Positions 6,906-15,089 of a stretch of DNA of 53,706 bases are shown in pieces. Where the stretch lies: NCBI RefSeq assembly GCF_029167205.1, contig NZ_JARFPL010000016.1, forward strand, positions 1-53,706, in the 5' to 3' direction. The notes beneath the pieces are model-generated. The model did no database searches and had not been told where the DNA came from. It saw only the letters and a list, made by a program, of their open reading frames with translations. Source of the stretch: Methanocrinis alkalitolerans. Its GTDB lineage: Archaea; Halobacteriota; Methanosarcinia; Methanotrichales; Methanotrichaceae. Position numbers and translations under genes: made by a program. Numbering within the stretch: position 1 is the stretch's first letter; each line of letters starts with the position of its first letter.

Positions 6906-8256
6906 TTACACTCCAAAGGATATCGTGGAAAGAGATACTCTGGCGATAAACCCCGCCAAGATCTGCCAGCCCATCGGAGCGGAGCTTGCCTACAAGGGCA
7001 TCCATAATTGCATGCCTCTCACCCACGGCTCGCAGGGGTGCTCCTCGTACCTTCGGATGCTCCTCTCCCGCCACTACAGGGAGCCTTCGATCGCCGCCAC
7101 CACCTCCTTCACCGAGGACTCAGTCGTCTTCGGAGGCAGAAACAACCTGAAAGAGGCGGTGGAGAACATCACCAAGCTCTACCGTCCGGAGGTTCTGGCC
7201 ATCAACACGACCTGCTCATCGGAGACTATAGGCGACGACGTCGTCTCCTTCATGGAGGAGATCAAGTACGAGCCCTTCTTCGATCCCGAGATGAAGGTCG
7301 TCATCGCCAGCACTCCAAGCTACGTCGGGTCCCACATAACTGGTTACGACAACGCAGTCAAGGCGATCGCCCTGACCTTCGCCAAAAAGGGGGAGCCGAA
7401 CGGGAAGTTGAACATAATACCTGGCTTTTTCGAGCCCGGAGACATACGGGAGATCAAGAGGCTCCTCTCGATCATGGGAGTTTCCTTCATAGTATTTCCC
7501 GACATCACGGGTGTCTTCGATGCGCCGCTCCTGCCCGAGTCCGGCGACCTCTACCCTCCTGGAGGGACGACGATCCCCGACCTCGAGGACACCGCAAACT
7601 CCACGGGAACGATAGCCCTTGGAAGGTGCGCGGGAGCTTCAGGGGCCATGGTCCTGAAGGGCAAGTTCGGGATCCCGGCAGTTGTCGGCCCGATGCCGAT
7701 CGGGATTAGGAACACCGACACCTTCGTCATGGAGGTCTCAGAGCTGATGGGGGTTCCGATACCTCCCGAGCTTGAAGACGAGAGAGGAAGGCTCGTGGAC
7801 ATGATGACCGACGCCCATCCCCACTTCCACGGCAAAAGGATCGCAGTCTACGGCGACCCCGACACGGTGATCGGCATCGTGGGGATGCTGGCGGACCTGG
7901 GGGCAGAGCCGGTCTACGCCCTCACCGGAACTTTCGACAAGCTCTTCGAAAAGGAGATCCAAAGCGTCGCCCCCGCTTGCGAGGCGATCACTGGCGACCT
8001 ATTCCTTCTCCACCAGAAGATCAAGAACAAGCCAGTGGATATGTTGATCGGAAACTCCTTTGGAAAGTACATCGCCCGGGCTGAAGACATACCTCTCGTG
8101 CGGGTCGGCTTTCCGATCATCGACAGGGCCAATTTGCACTACTTCCCGACCCTCGGATACTGGGGTGCTGCAAGGCTCGTCGAGATGATAGGAAACGCCT
8201 TCCTGGAGAGGATGGACCGAGACGCTGACGAGGCCCACTTCGAGCTGGTACTCTAG
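6898..8256 (+). CDS. nifK: Nitrogenase molybdenum-iron protein beta chain NifK
   Basis: Beta subunit of dinitrogenase, about 452 residues. The P-cluster cysteines are Cys23 (KICQPIGAE), Cys48 (GSQGCSSYLR) and Cys106 (NTTCSSETIGDD). The open frame allows GTG at 6889 or GTG at 6898; the second gives MLDYTPKDIVER, the usual NifK N-terminus in methanogens, and has GGTGAT four bases upstream, so it is chosen. The short N-terminus (about 50 residues fewer than Azotobacter NifK) is normal for this lineage. It overlaps the end of nifD and is followed five bases later by the nifE ribosome site. Confidence 0.96.
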   Translation: MLDYTPKDIVERDTLAINPAKICQPIGAELAYKGIHNCMPLTHGSQGCSSYLRMLLSRHYREPSIAATTSFTEDSVVFGGRNNLKEAVENITKLYRPEVLAINTTCSSETIGDDVVSFMEEIKYEPFFDPEMKVVIASTPSYVGSHITGYDNAVKAIALTFAKKGEPNGKLNIIPGFFEPGDIREIKRLLSIMGVSFIVFPDITGVFDAPLLPESGDLYPPGGTTIPDLEDTANSTGTIALGRCAGASGAMVLKGKFGIPAVVGPMPIGIRNTDTFVMEVSELMGVPIPPELEDERGRLVDMMTDAHPHFHGKRIAVYGDPDTVIGIVGMLADLGAEPVYALTGTFDKLFEKEIQSVAPACEAITGDLFLLHQKIKNKPVDMLIGNSFGKYIARAEDIPLVRVGFPIIDRANLHYFPTLGYWGAARLVEMIGNAFLERMDRDADEAHFELVL

Positions 8257-8267
8257 GAGGAATGATC

Positions 8268-9746
8268 ATGGGAATCATCAAGACTTTCGACGAGAGGGCG
8301 GATCACATCAAGCAGAAGAGCGGGACCGACCCGGTTCCCCTCGCCTGTAGCAACGAGAGCCTGGCGGGAGCCGTCAGCCAGAGAGCCTGCGTCTACTCCG
8401 GCGCCCGCGTGGTCTTAAACCCCATAACCGATGCTCTCCATCTCGTTCACGGACCGATAGGATGCGCCAGCTACACCTGGGACATAAGGGGGAGCAGCAC
8501 CAGCGGGCCGACCCTGTACAAAAAGAGCTTCTCGACGGATATGAAGGTGGCCGACGTCATCTTCGGCGGGGAGAAGAAGCTGGCGGGAGCGATTAGAGAG
8601 CTTGCGGCCCGGTACAGGCCGCCAGCGGCTTTCGTCTACTCGACCTGCATAGTCGGCGTGATCGGAGACGATCTGAAAGCCGTCTGCAAATCCGCATCGT
8701 ACGACCTGGGCATACCTGTCATACCGGTCATGTCGGAGGGGTTTCGGGGCAACAAGAACGAGGGGTACAAGGCGGCATGCAACGCCCTCTTCGAGCTCTT
8801 AGGAACCCGGGATTACGTGCCAAAGAGCCCCTATGCCATAAACCTCCTCGGCGAGTACAACGTCGCAGGCGACCTCTGGAATGTTTTGCCCCTCTTCGAG
8901 GAGATGGGGGTCGAGGTAATCGCATCTTTCACCGGCGACTCCAGGGTCGAAGAGATCCAGCGTGCCCACAAAGCGAAGCTGAACCTGGTCCAGTGCAGCG
9001 GCTCCATGACGTATCTAGCAAAGAAGATGGAAGAAAAATACGGCATCTCTTACAGGCGTGTGAGCTTCTTTGGGATCGGTGACATCTCCTCGGCCCTCAG
9101 GACGACGGCCGAATTCTTCGAAGATCCGGGGATGATGGAGCGGGCCGAGGAGATCATCGCAAGGGAGACGGCGAGGATCGCGCCCGAGATCGAGCGGCAC
9201 AAGAGCAGGGTTGCCGGAAAGAAGGCCGCCATATACATGGGAGGCGCCGCCAAAGCCGTCTCTTTAGTGAGGGCTTTTGGAGAGATAGGGATGGACGTCG
9301 TGATCATAGGAACCCAGACCGGCAGCAGAGACGACTACAAAAAGATCAGCTACATCGTCAAGGAGGGGACGGTCATCATCGACGACGCAAACCCCCTGGA
9401 GCTGAAGGAGCTTCTGGTTAAGCAGGGGGCCGACCTCCTGGTCGCGGGGGTGAAGGAGCGGTTTCTCGCCTACAAGCTGGGGGTCGCCTTCTGCGACTTC
9501 AACCACGACAGGACCACCACCTTCGAGGGGTTCGACGGCATCGTCAACTTTGCAAGAGAGGTGGACATCACCATCAACAGCCCCGTCTGGAATCTCCCAG
9601 TGGAGAGGGTCGGTGGAGCGCTGATGAGAAGTGAGGTTGAAACAGAAATCGGAGTGGATCAGACAGAGATAAGAACGGAGATCGGGACGGAGATGAGACG
9701 AGAGGTGAGCGGCGTTATCGATGCAGGAGGCGAGACGGTTGTCTGA
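8268..9746 (+). CDS. nifE: FeMo-cofactor scaffold protein NifE, with unusual C-terminal tail
   Basis: NifE pairs with NifN as the scaffold on which the FeMo-cofactor precursor is finished. It is a NifD paralogue: SQRACVYSGARVVLNP and HGPIGCASYTWD carry the conserved cysteines, and STCIVGVIGDD the third. The His ligand region of NifD is not conserved, as expected. ATG at 8262 is only one base from AGGAGG, so ATG 8268 (MGIIKTFDERADH) is preferred. The last 40 residues after INSPVWNLPVERVGG form a charged, repetitive tail in which EVETEIG and RTEIGTEM recur; this is not part of the NifE fold. The gene overlaps nifN by 26 bases. Confidence 0.95.
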   Translation: MGIIKTFDERADHIKQKSGTDPVPLACSNESLAGAVSQRACVYSGARVVLNPITDALHLVHGPIGCASYTWDIRGSSTSGPTLYKKSFSTDMKVADVIFGGEKKLAGAIRELAARYRPPAAFVYSTCIVGVIGDDLKAVCKSASYDLGIPVIPVMSEGFRGNKNEGYKAACNALFELLGTRDYVPKSPYAINLLGEYNVAGDLWNVLPLFEEMGVEVIASFTGDSRVEEIQRAHKAKLNLVQCSGSMTYLAKKMEEKYGISYRRVSFFGIGDISSALRTTAEFFEDPGMMERAEEIIARETARIAPEIERHKSRVAGKKAAIYMGGAAKAVSLVRAFGEIGMDVVIIGTQTGSRDDYKKISYIVKEGTVIIDDANPLELKELLVKQGADLLVAGVKERFLAYKLGVAFCDFNHDRTTTFEGFDGIVNFAREVDITINSPVWNLPVERVGGALMRSEVETEIGVDQTEIRTEIGTEMRREVSGVIDAGGETVV

Positions 9747-11055
9747 GAACTATGCGACTGTCAACCCCTGTTCGATGTGCATGCCGATGGGCAGCGTCAT
9801 GGCCTTCAAGGGGATCGAGGGCTGCATGCCCATATTCCACGGGTCCCAGGGGTGCAGCACCTACATGCGCCTCCACCTAGCCCACCACTTCAGAGAGCCG
9901 GTGGACATAGCCTCGTCGGCTTTGAGCGAGAAGGGCGCCGTCTACGGCGGAGCCGCTAACCTCAAAAAGGGGCTCTTGAACGTGATCCAGGGCTACAGTC
10001 CCAGGGTCATAGGCATCGCCACCACCTGTCTAGCAGAGACGATCGGAGACGACGTCGTCCAGATCGCAAAGGAGTTTCAGCGAGAAGAGCCTCATGCAAG
10101 GGACGTCGCCATAATCCCGGCATCGACCTCCAGCTACTCGGGATCTCACGAGGAGGGCTACAACGAGGCCCTGAAGGCGATCGTCAAGACCCTGGCGAAG
10201 AGGAGTCGGTCGAACGCCAGGTTTAACCTGGTGATCGGGTCGATCATCTCCCCGGCGGAGGTCAGATACATAAAGTCGATGCTGGAGGACTGGGGATGCG
10301 GCTTTGACTACACCCTCCTTCCTGACATCTCTGAGACCTTCGATGCTCCTCTCGCCGCCACCTATCTCAAGATCCCCGAGGGCGGTACGCCCCTGGCCGA
10401 GATAAATGAGATGGCAAACTCCAGAGAGACCCTGACCGTCGGGGGATCGGTCTGGGGCGGAGGCGCTGGAGATTACCTCGAAAAGGAGTTCGGCGTGCAT
10501 CACACCGTACTGCCTCTGCCCATCGGGGTCGAGCAGACGGACAGGTTCGTCGGAAAGCTCGAAGAGATCACGGATCTGGGCCTTCCCGAGAAGTACGAGA
10601 GGGACCGGGGCCGTCTCCTGGACGCCATCGTCGACTGCCACAAGCTGGTCGCAGGGGTCAGAACCGCGGTTTTTGGAGACACCGAGATGGCGCTGGGAGT
10701 GGCAAAGCTCCTCTGCGAGATGGGGATGGACCCGAGGGTGATCGCCACCGGGTCGAAGAACGCGGAGTTCGTCAGGAGGGGCGAGGGTCTGACCCCCGGA
10801 TCTGAGGTTCTGAGCGGGGTGGACTTTTCCGAGATTCACGAGGCGGTGGCAAGAAACGATATCGAGCTATTGATCGGCCCCTTCACCGGCAGGCAGATCT
10901 CGAAGGCCGAGAATATACCCCTGCTGAGGGTGGGTCTTCCCAATCATGATCGGTTCGGAGCGTCCCGTCAGATGGTCCTCGGGTACGAGGGGACGACGGG
11001 ACTTGTGGACGAAATAGCCAACACCATCGTGGAGATGAACGAGAGGGATCGTTGA
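9721..11055 (+). CDS. nifN: FeMo-cofactor scaffold protein NifN
   Basis: The NifK paralogue that forms the NifEN scaffold. 444 residues, starting MQEARRLSENYATVNPCSM within the end of nifE. Conserved cysteines lie in NPCSMCMPMG, GCMPIFHGSQGCSTYMR and TTCLAETIGDD. It is the last gene of the nif run; no nifX, nifV or nifB follows, and the next gene, after 166 bases, belongs to molybdate uptake. NifB must be encoded elsewhere if the enzyme is functional. Confidence 0.95.
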   Translation: MQEARRLSENYATVNPCSMCMPMGSVMAFKGIEGCMPIFHGSQGCSTYMRLHLAHHFREPVDIASSALSEKGAVYGGAANLKKGLLNVIQGYSPRVIGIATTCLAETIGDDVVQIAKEFQREEPHARDVAIIPASTSSYSGSHEEGYNEALKAIVKTLAKRSRSNARFNLVIGSIISPAEVRYIKSMLEDWGCGFDYTLLPDISETFDAPLAATYLKIPEGGTPLAEINEMANSRETLTVGGSVWGGGAGDYLEKEFGVHHTVLPLPIGVEQTDRFVGKLEEITDLGLPEKYERDRGRLLDAIVDCHKLVAGVRTAVFGDTEMALGVAKLLCEMGMDPRVIATGSKNAEFVRRGEGLTPGSEVLSGVDFSEIHEAVARNDIELLIGPFTGRQISKAENIPLLRVGLPNHDRFGASRQMVLGYEGTTGLVDEIANTIVEMNERDR

Positions 11056-11155
11056 CAAGGTAACCAGAAGGCTGAGATGAACAATCTAGCTTTCTGACGG
11101 TTGCAGGTCCCGACAACTTCATATACTTCATGCCATAGTTGGACTCAACCGGCCT

Positions 11156-11177
11156 AGGTAAACATATATGTTTACCT
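11156..11177. promoter_or_regulatory. Perfect 22-bp palindrome upstream of modA, candidate metal-responsive operator
   Basis: The left half reads AGGTAAACATA and the right half is its exact reverse complement. The central ACATATATGT also looks like a TATA box, so a protein bound here would block the promoter. Two further half-sites in one orientation follow, ATGTTTAT at 11188-11195 and ATGTTTAC at 11200-11207, before the modA start at 11222. The sequence is unlike the bacterial ModE site as I know it (CGTTATATA-type halves). I infer a molybdate- or tungstate-dependent repressor site. Confidence 0.55.
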
Positions 11178-11221
11178 TCCTGGAGTTATGTTTATTATTA
11201 TGTTTACAACAAGGTGTCCCA

Positions 11222-11995
11222 ATGAAATACAGCGCTTTATCAATCATGATCGGACTGATCCTCGCTGCAAACCTCGCAGTCGCGGGGCTTGCTGCCGAGG
11301 ATTCCCTCCTCGTTTATTGTGGCGCAGGATTGAAAGAGCCGATGGAGGAGATCGCCGCCCTCTTCGAGGAGCAGGAGGGGATAAAGATTGAGTACACCTT
11401 CGGCGGAGCAGCCCAGCTCCTCATCCAGATCGAGCTCTACCAGACCGGGGACCTCTACATGCCCGGGGCTCGATCTTACATCGACTCGACGATCGAGAAG
11501 GGGTTCGTCGACGAGACTGCAAACGTCGTCTATCACGTCCCCTGCATCATCGTCCCGAAGGGAAACCCTGCAGGGGTACAGTCTCTTGAAGACCTGGCAG
11601 AGCCCGGCGTTAGGGTCGCCCTCGGCGATCCCCAGGGTCCTCCCATCGGAAAGGTCTCAAAGAAGATGCTGGAGGATCTTGGGATCTGGGAAGAGGTCGA
11701 AGAGAACGTCGTCACCTTTTCAGTAACTGTAACCGAGCTTTTGGTCTACATATCGATGGAAGAGGCCGATGCTGCCATCGTCTGGAAAGACCTCTATGAT
11801 CCCGAGACGATGGAGAAGGTCGAGATAACCCAGGAGATGAACGGGATCAAGGTCGTTCCCATCGGAACTCTCGTCTTCTCCGAAAAGAAGGAGATGGCTG
11901 AGAAGTTCATGAACTTCGTCGCCTCGGAAGAAGGAAAAGCGGTCTTTGCCGATCACGGGTTCGCCACCTATCCGGACCCGAAGTATGAGGTGTGA
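11222..11995 (+). CDS. modA: Molybdate/tungstate-binding protein ModA (first copy)
   Basis: A 257-residue periplasmic-type binding protein anchored outside the membrane. The N-terminus MKYSALSIMIGLILAANLAVAG is a signal peptide, followed by the ModA pattern LLVYCGAGLKEPMEEIAALF and later DLYMPGARSYID, PCIIVPKGNPAG and the C-terminal FMNFVASEEGKAVFADHGF. ATG at 11222 is chosen because earlier starts would precede the signal peptide. It differs strongly from the second ModA next door, so the two may bind different oxyanions (for example molybdate and tungstate). It probably uses the same ModBC channel. Confidence 0.88.
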   Translation: MKYSALSIMIGLILAANLAVAGLAAEDSLLVYCGAGLKEPMEEIAALFEEQEGIKIEYTFGGAAQLLIQIELYQTGDLYMPGARSYIDSTIEKGFVDETANVVYHVPCIIVPKGNPAGVQSLEDLAEPGVRVALGDPQGPPIGKVSKKMLEDLGIWEEVEENVVTFSVTVTELLVYISMEEADAAIVWKDLYDPETMEKVEITQEMNGIKVVPIGTLVFSEKKEMAEKFMNFVASEEGKAVFADHGFATYPDPKYEV

Positions 11996-12045
11996 GGATC
12001 CTACTATTCAAATTGTCCGTTTAACGGGTTCGGGTTGGGATATAC

Positions 12046-12828
12046 TTGATTAAGAAATTAGTTGCACCGATCTTGGCGATCTTCGTGATCGCATCTCTCG
12101 CCGGAGGGAGCAGCTCAGAGGAGCTCGTCGTCTTCTGTGCGGCCTCCCTCACCGGGGCTTTCGGCGAGATGGGCCAGATCTACGAGGATGAGAACGGCGT
12201 TGACGTGATGCTGAACTTCGACGGGACTCAGGCGATACGAACCCAGGTAGAACAGGGAGCCATCGCCGACGTCTTCATCTCCGCCAACAAAAAGCACATG
12301 GACGCCCTGATGGCGGAGGGGTTCATGGACAACGATACCGTCTCCATCTTCACCGAGAACAGGATGGTGGTGATAGTTCCGGCAGATAACCCCGCCGATA
12401 TCCAGAGCTTCTCGGATCTCGCAGAGCCTGGGGTGATGATCATCACAGGGGTCAAGGATGCGCCTTTTGGTAGCTACACCCTTCAGGTATTGGATAAACT
12501 CGCAAACGATTCAACCTACGGTCCGAAGTATCGAGAGGCCGTCATGAGTAACGTCATCAGTCAGGAGACGTCGGTAAGCCACCTGGTATCAAAAATCGCC
12601 CTGGGAGAAGCGGATGCGGGATTTGCCTACCAGTCCGACATATCACCCGAGCTATCCGAGCAGGTCTCAAAGGTGGAGATCCCAGACCAGTACAGCGTGG
12701 TGGCCGAGTACCCCCTCGGAAGGCTGAAGGAGTCGGAAAACCCCGACCAGGCCGCAAGATTCATCGAGTTCGTAAGGTCGACAGAGGGCAGGGCGGTCCT
12801 GGAGAAGTATGGTTTCCAGCCAGTTTGA
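12046..12828 (+). CDS. modA: Molybdate-binding protein ModA (second copy)
   Basis: A 260-residue extracytoplasmic binding protein, starting at TTG 12046 (MIKKLVAPILAIFVIASLAGG), a signal peptide with two lysines. The mature start EELVVFCAASLTGAFGEMG is the classic ModA motif, with ADVFISANKKHMDAL and RMVVIVPADNPADI following. It is only 50 bases after the first copy and its end overlaps modB by 20 bases, so this copy is the more direct partner of ModBC. No good Shine-Dalgarno sequence precedes the TTG. Confidence 0.92.
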   Translation: MIKKLVAPILAIFVIASLAGGSSSEELVVFCAASLTGAFGEMGQIYEDENGVDVMLNFDGTQAIRTQVEQGAIADVFISANKKHMDALMAEGFMDNDTVSIFTENRMVVIVPADNPADIQSFSDLAEPGVMIITGVKDAPFGSYTLQVLDKLANDSTYGPKYREAVMSNVISQETSVSHLVSKIALGEADAGFAYQSDISPELSEQVSKVEIPDQYSVVAEYPLGRLKESENPDQAARFIEFVRSTEGRAVLEKYGFQPV

Positions 12829-13675
12829 GCGGCGCTTTGGTTGGCGCAGGATCAAAGAAGAGGGGATCTCAGGGGTCAGGAGAAGGGCCCTCAAGGTCGG
12901 GCTTGCCCTCCTCCTGGTCCTGGCAGCCGCCTTCATAGCCCTCCCGGTGGCTTCCCTCTTCATCAAAAGCGCTTCGGGGATGGCGTTCCAGTCTCTTCGG
13001 GACCCGGTGGTGACGGACGCTCTGACCTTGAGCCTCTTCACCGCCACCATCACGGTGGTAATAGTGATCATTCTGGGAACGCCTCTCTCCTACCTGAACG
13101 CCCGGTTCGATTACCCTGGAAAGGAGATCGCAGACTCCCTGATCGAACTTCCGGTGATCATGCCGCCGATGGTGGGTGGGATCGCCCTGCTCATGGCCTT
13201 CGGCAGGATGGGGGTTCTTGGCCAGCATCTGCACGCCGGGGGCGTGAACATCGCCTTCACCACGGTGGCGGTGGTGGTGGCCCAGGTATTCGTCTCGATG
13301 CCCTTCTACCTGCGCCAGGCGAGGATCAGCTTCGAGGACGTGGACCTGGTATTCGAGAACGCCGCCCGGACTCTCGGAGCCAGCCGGACCCGCGTCTTCT
13401 TCACCGTGACGCTTCCCATAGCCACAAACGGCCTGATCTCAGGGGCGATCATGGCCTTCGCCCGGGCTCTTGGCGAGTTCGGGGCGACGATAATGTTCGC
13501 CGGAAACTTCCAGGGCAGGACCCAGACGATGCCTCTTGCGATCTACACGGCGATGCAGGGCGATCTTAAGATCTCTTTATGTCTCGCACTGATACTGGTG
13601 GCCTTCTCCTTTGCAATCATAGCCCTTGTCAAGATATTGACCCGCAGGATGTACAAGAACGATGTTAGAAATTGA
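12809..13675 (+). CDS. modB: Molybdate ABC transporter permease ModB
   Basis: A 288-residue inner-membrane permease with about six hydrophobic helices starting near residue 29. The ABC-permease EAA loop is clear around residues 180-205 (FENAARTLGASRTRVFFTVTLP), where the nucleotide-binding protein docks. SLIELPVIMPPMVGGIALL is typical of the CysT/ModB family. The ATG lies inside modA, and the end overlaps modC by 14 bases, so modA-modB-modC are a coupled unit. Confidence 0.93.
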   Translation: MVSSQFERRFGWRRIKEEGISGVRRRALKVGLALLLVLAAAFIALPVASLFIKSASGMAFQSLRDPVVTDALTLSLFTATITVVIVIILGTPLSYLNARFDYPGKEIADSLIELPVIMPPMVGGIALLMAFGRMGVLGQHLHAGGVNIAFTTVAVVVAQVFVSMPFYLRQARISFEDVDLVFENAARTLGASRTRVFFTVTLPIATNGLISGAIMAFARALGEFGATIMFAGNFQGRTQTMPLAIYTAMQGDLKISLCLALILVAFSFAIIALVKILTRRMYKNDVRN

Positions 13676-14417
13676 TGTTAAAAAGAAGCTGAGGGACTTC
13701 GACCTGGACGTCTCCTTGAACGTTCCAGAGGGCGAGATCCTGATGCTGGTGGGAGAGAACGGCTGCGGCAAGAGTACCCTTCTCAACATGGTGGCGGGGC
13801 TCCTCTCTCCGGACTCAGGCGAGATCACCCTTGCGGGCGAGCCCCTCTTCGACTCCAGCCTCCGCATAAACCTCTCCCCGGAAATGAGGAACATCGGGTA
13901 CGTCTTCCAGAACTACGCCCTCTTCCCTCACCTGAGCGTCTACGAGAACGTGGCCTTTGGCCTGCGCACCCGTCGCCTCTCCAGGCAAAAGATTGAGGTG
14001 AAGGTGAAAGAACAGCTGGAGGTCTTCGACCTGTGGGGGATGAGAGACGCAAAGGCCGTGAACATCTCTGGAGGGCAGAAGCAGCGTACGGCTCTTGCAA
14101 GGGCTCTTGCGATCGAGCCTCGCCTTCTTTTGCTGGACGAGCCGTTGTCAGCTCTCGACATAAGGAGGCAGGCGGAGATGAGAAAGGAGCTGAGGATTCT
14201 GATCAGAAACTTCGGCGTTCCGAGCATAGTCGTCACCCACGACCTCCGAGATGTGGTCAGCATCGGCGACAGAGTGTTCCTCCTGGAGGAGGGAAAGGTG
14301 ATCCACTCGGGTCCCGCAGAGAAGGTCTTCAATGCGAAACCCCTCACCGGTGCGGTGATGCCCACACGAACTCGTACTACTCGTCTCGCTCGTCCAGCAA
14401 CGCCGAGAAGTTCATGA
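13662..14417 (+). CDS. modC: Molybdate ABC transporter ATP-binding protein ModC, short form
   Basis: A 251-residue ABC ATPase powering ModB. Walker A GENGCGKST (about residues 32-40), Q-loop YVFQNYALFPHLSVYENV, signature NISGGQKQR, Walker B LLLLDEPLSALD and the switch His in VVTHDLRDV are all present. The protein ends soon after the ATPase domain; the molybdate-binding TOBE (Mop) domain found in E. coli ModC is absent. The last 20 residues (PTRTRTTRLARPATPRSS) are low-complexity and unlike any ModC end that I know, possibly the result of an old frameshift. Intracellular feedback must come from elsewhere. Confidence 0.92.
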   Translation: MLEIDVKKKLRDFDLDVSLNVPEGEILMLVGENGCGKSTLLNMVAGLLSPDSGEITLAGEPLFDSSLRINLSPEMRNIGYVFQNYALFPHLSVYENVAFGLRTRRLSRQKIEVKVKEQLEVFDLWGMRDAKAVNISGGQKQRTALARALAIEPRLLLLDEPLSALDIRRQAEMRKELRILIRNFGVPSIVVTHDLRDVVSIGDRVFLLEEGKVIHSGPAEKVFNAKPLTGAVMPTRTRTTRLARPATPRSS

Positions 14418-14431
14418 ATCATGCATGAAGA

Positions 14432-14986
14432 GTGGACAATATGACAAAGGAAACGGGAAAAATGGAAACAAGGACGATGGATATCCGATATCGACCCATC
14501 GGAATCATCCATTCTGAGTATACGAATCATGAGGAGACCCCCATCCAGGGGATTTTCAACAGTTCCTCCAAAGGCGAGGTGGAGCTTTTTCCCGAGTACG
14601 TCCCAGGGCTGAACGACCTGGAGTCCTTCTCCCACATCATCCTCCTCTATCACTTCCATCGGGCGACGGGCTGCACCCTCCTCCAGAAGCCCTTTCTTGA
14701 TGGGGAGAAGGAGCGCGGGATCTTCGCCATACGCCACTTCAACCGACCAAATCCCATAGGAATCTCCATTGTGGGGCTGTTGGCGGTCAGGGGCAACGTT
14801 CTGGAGGTCTCCGGAATAGACGTCCTGGACGGAACGCCCCTCCTAGACATCAAGCCCTACGTGCGCCAGTTCGACCATCGAGAAGAGGCGAAGAGCGGGT
14901 GGGTGGACGAGCAGCACATCCAGGATATCGGGGCCTGGAACAGCACACCAAAGGAGCTGAGGAAAAGGGAGAGGACGAACGTCTGA
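14432..14986 (+). CDS. trmO: tRNA m6t6A37 methyltransferase TrmO-like (TsaA/UPF0066)
   Basis: A 184-residue protein of the TsaA-like beta-barrel family, which methylates N6-threonylcarbamoyladenosine at tRNA position 37. Family motifs are RPIGIIHSEYTN, PIQGIF, GLNDLESFSHIILLYHFHRA, GIFAIRHFNRPNPIGISIV and DVLDGTPLLDIKPYV. The frame opens at GTG 14432; ATG 14441 is as plausible. Genes of this family are often found beside metal or oxyanion transport genes in archaea, which may point to a different substrate here. It follows modC by 14 bases and so probably belongs to the mod operon. Confidence 0.85.
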   Translation: MDNMTKETGKMETRTMDIRYRPIGIIHSEYTNHEETPIQGIFNSSSKGEVELFPEYVPGLNDLESFSHIILLYHFHRATGCTLLQKPFLDGEKERGIFAIRHFNRPNPIGISIVGLLAVRGNVLEVSGIDVLDGTPLLDIKPYVRQFDHREEAKSGWVDEQHIQDIGAWNSTPKELRKRERTNV

Positions 14987-15089
14987 GCGATTTTTGGTGG
15001 ATCATTTAGCAGAAGATAGACCGTCTTCATCCAATCGAATCGACTAGAAATGAACATATAGCGTGCGGGTCCATAACTTTTATCAGTCC

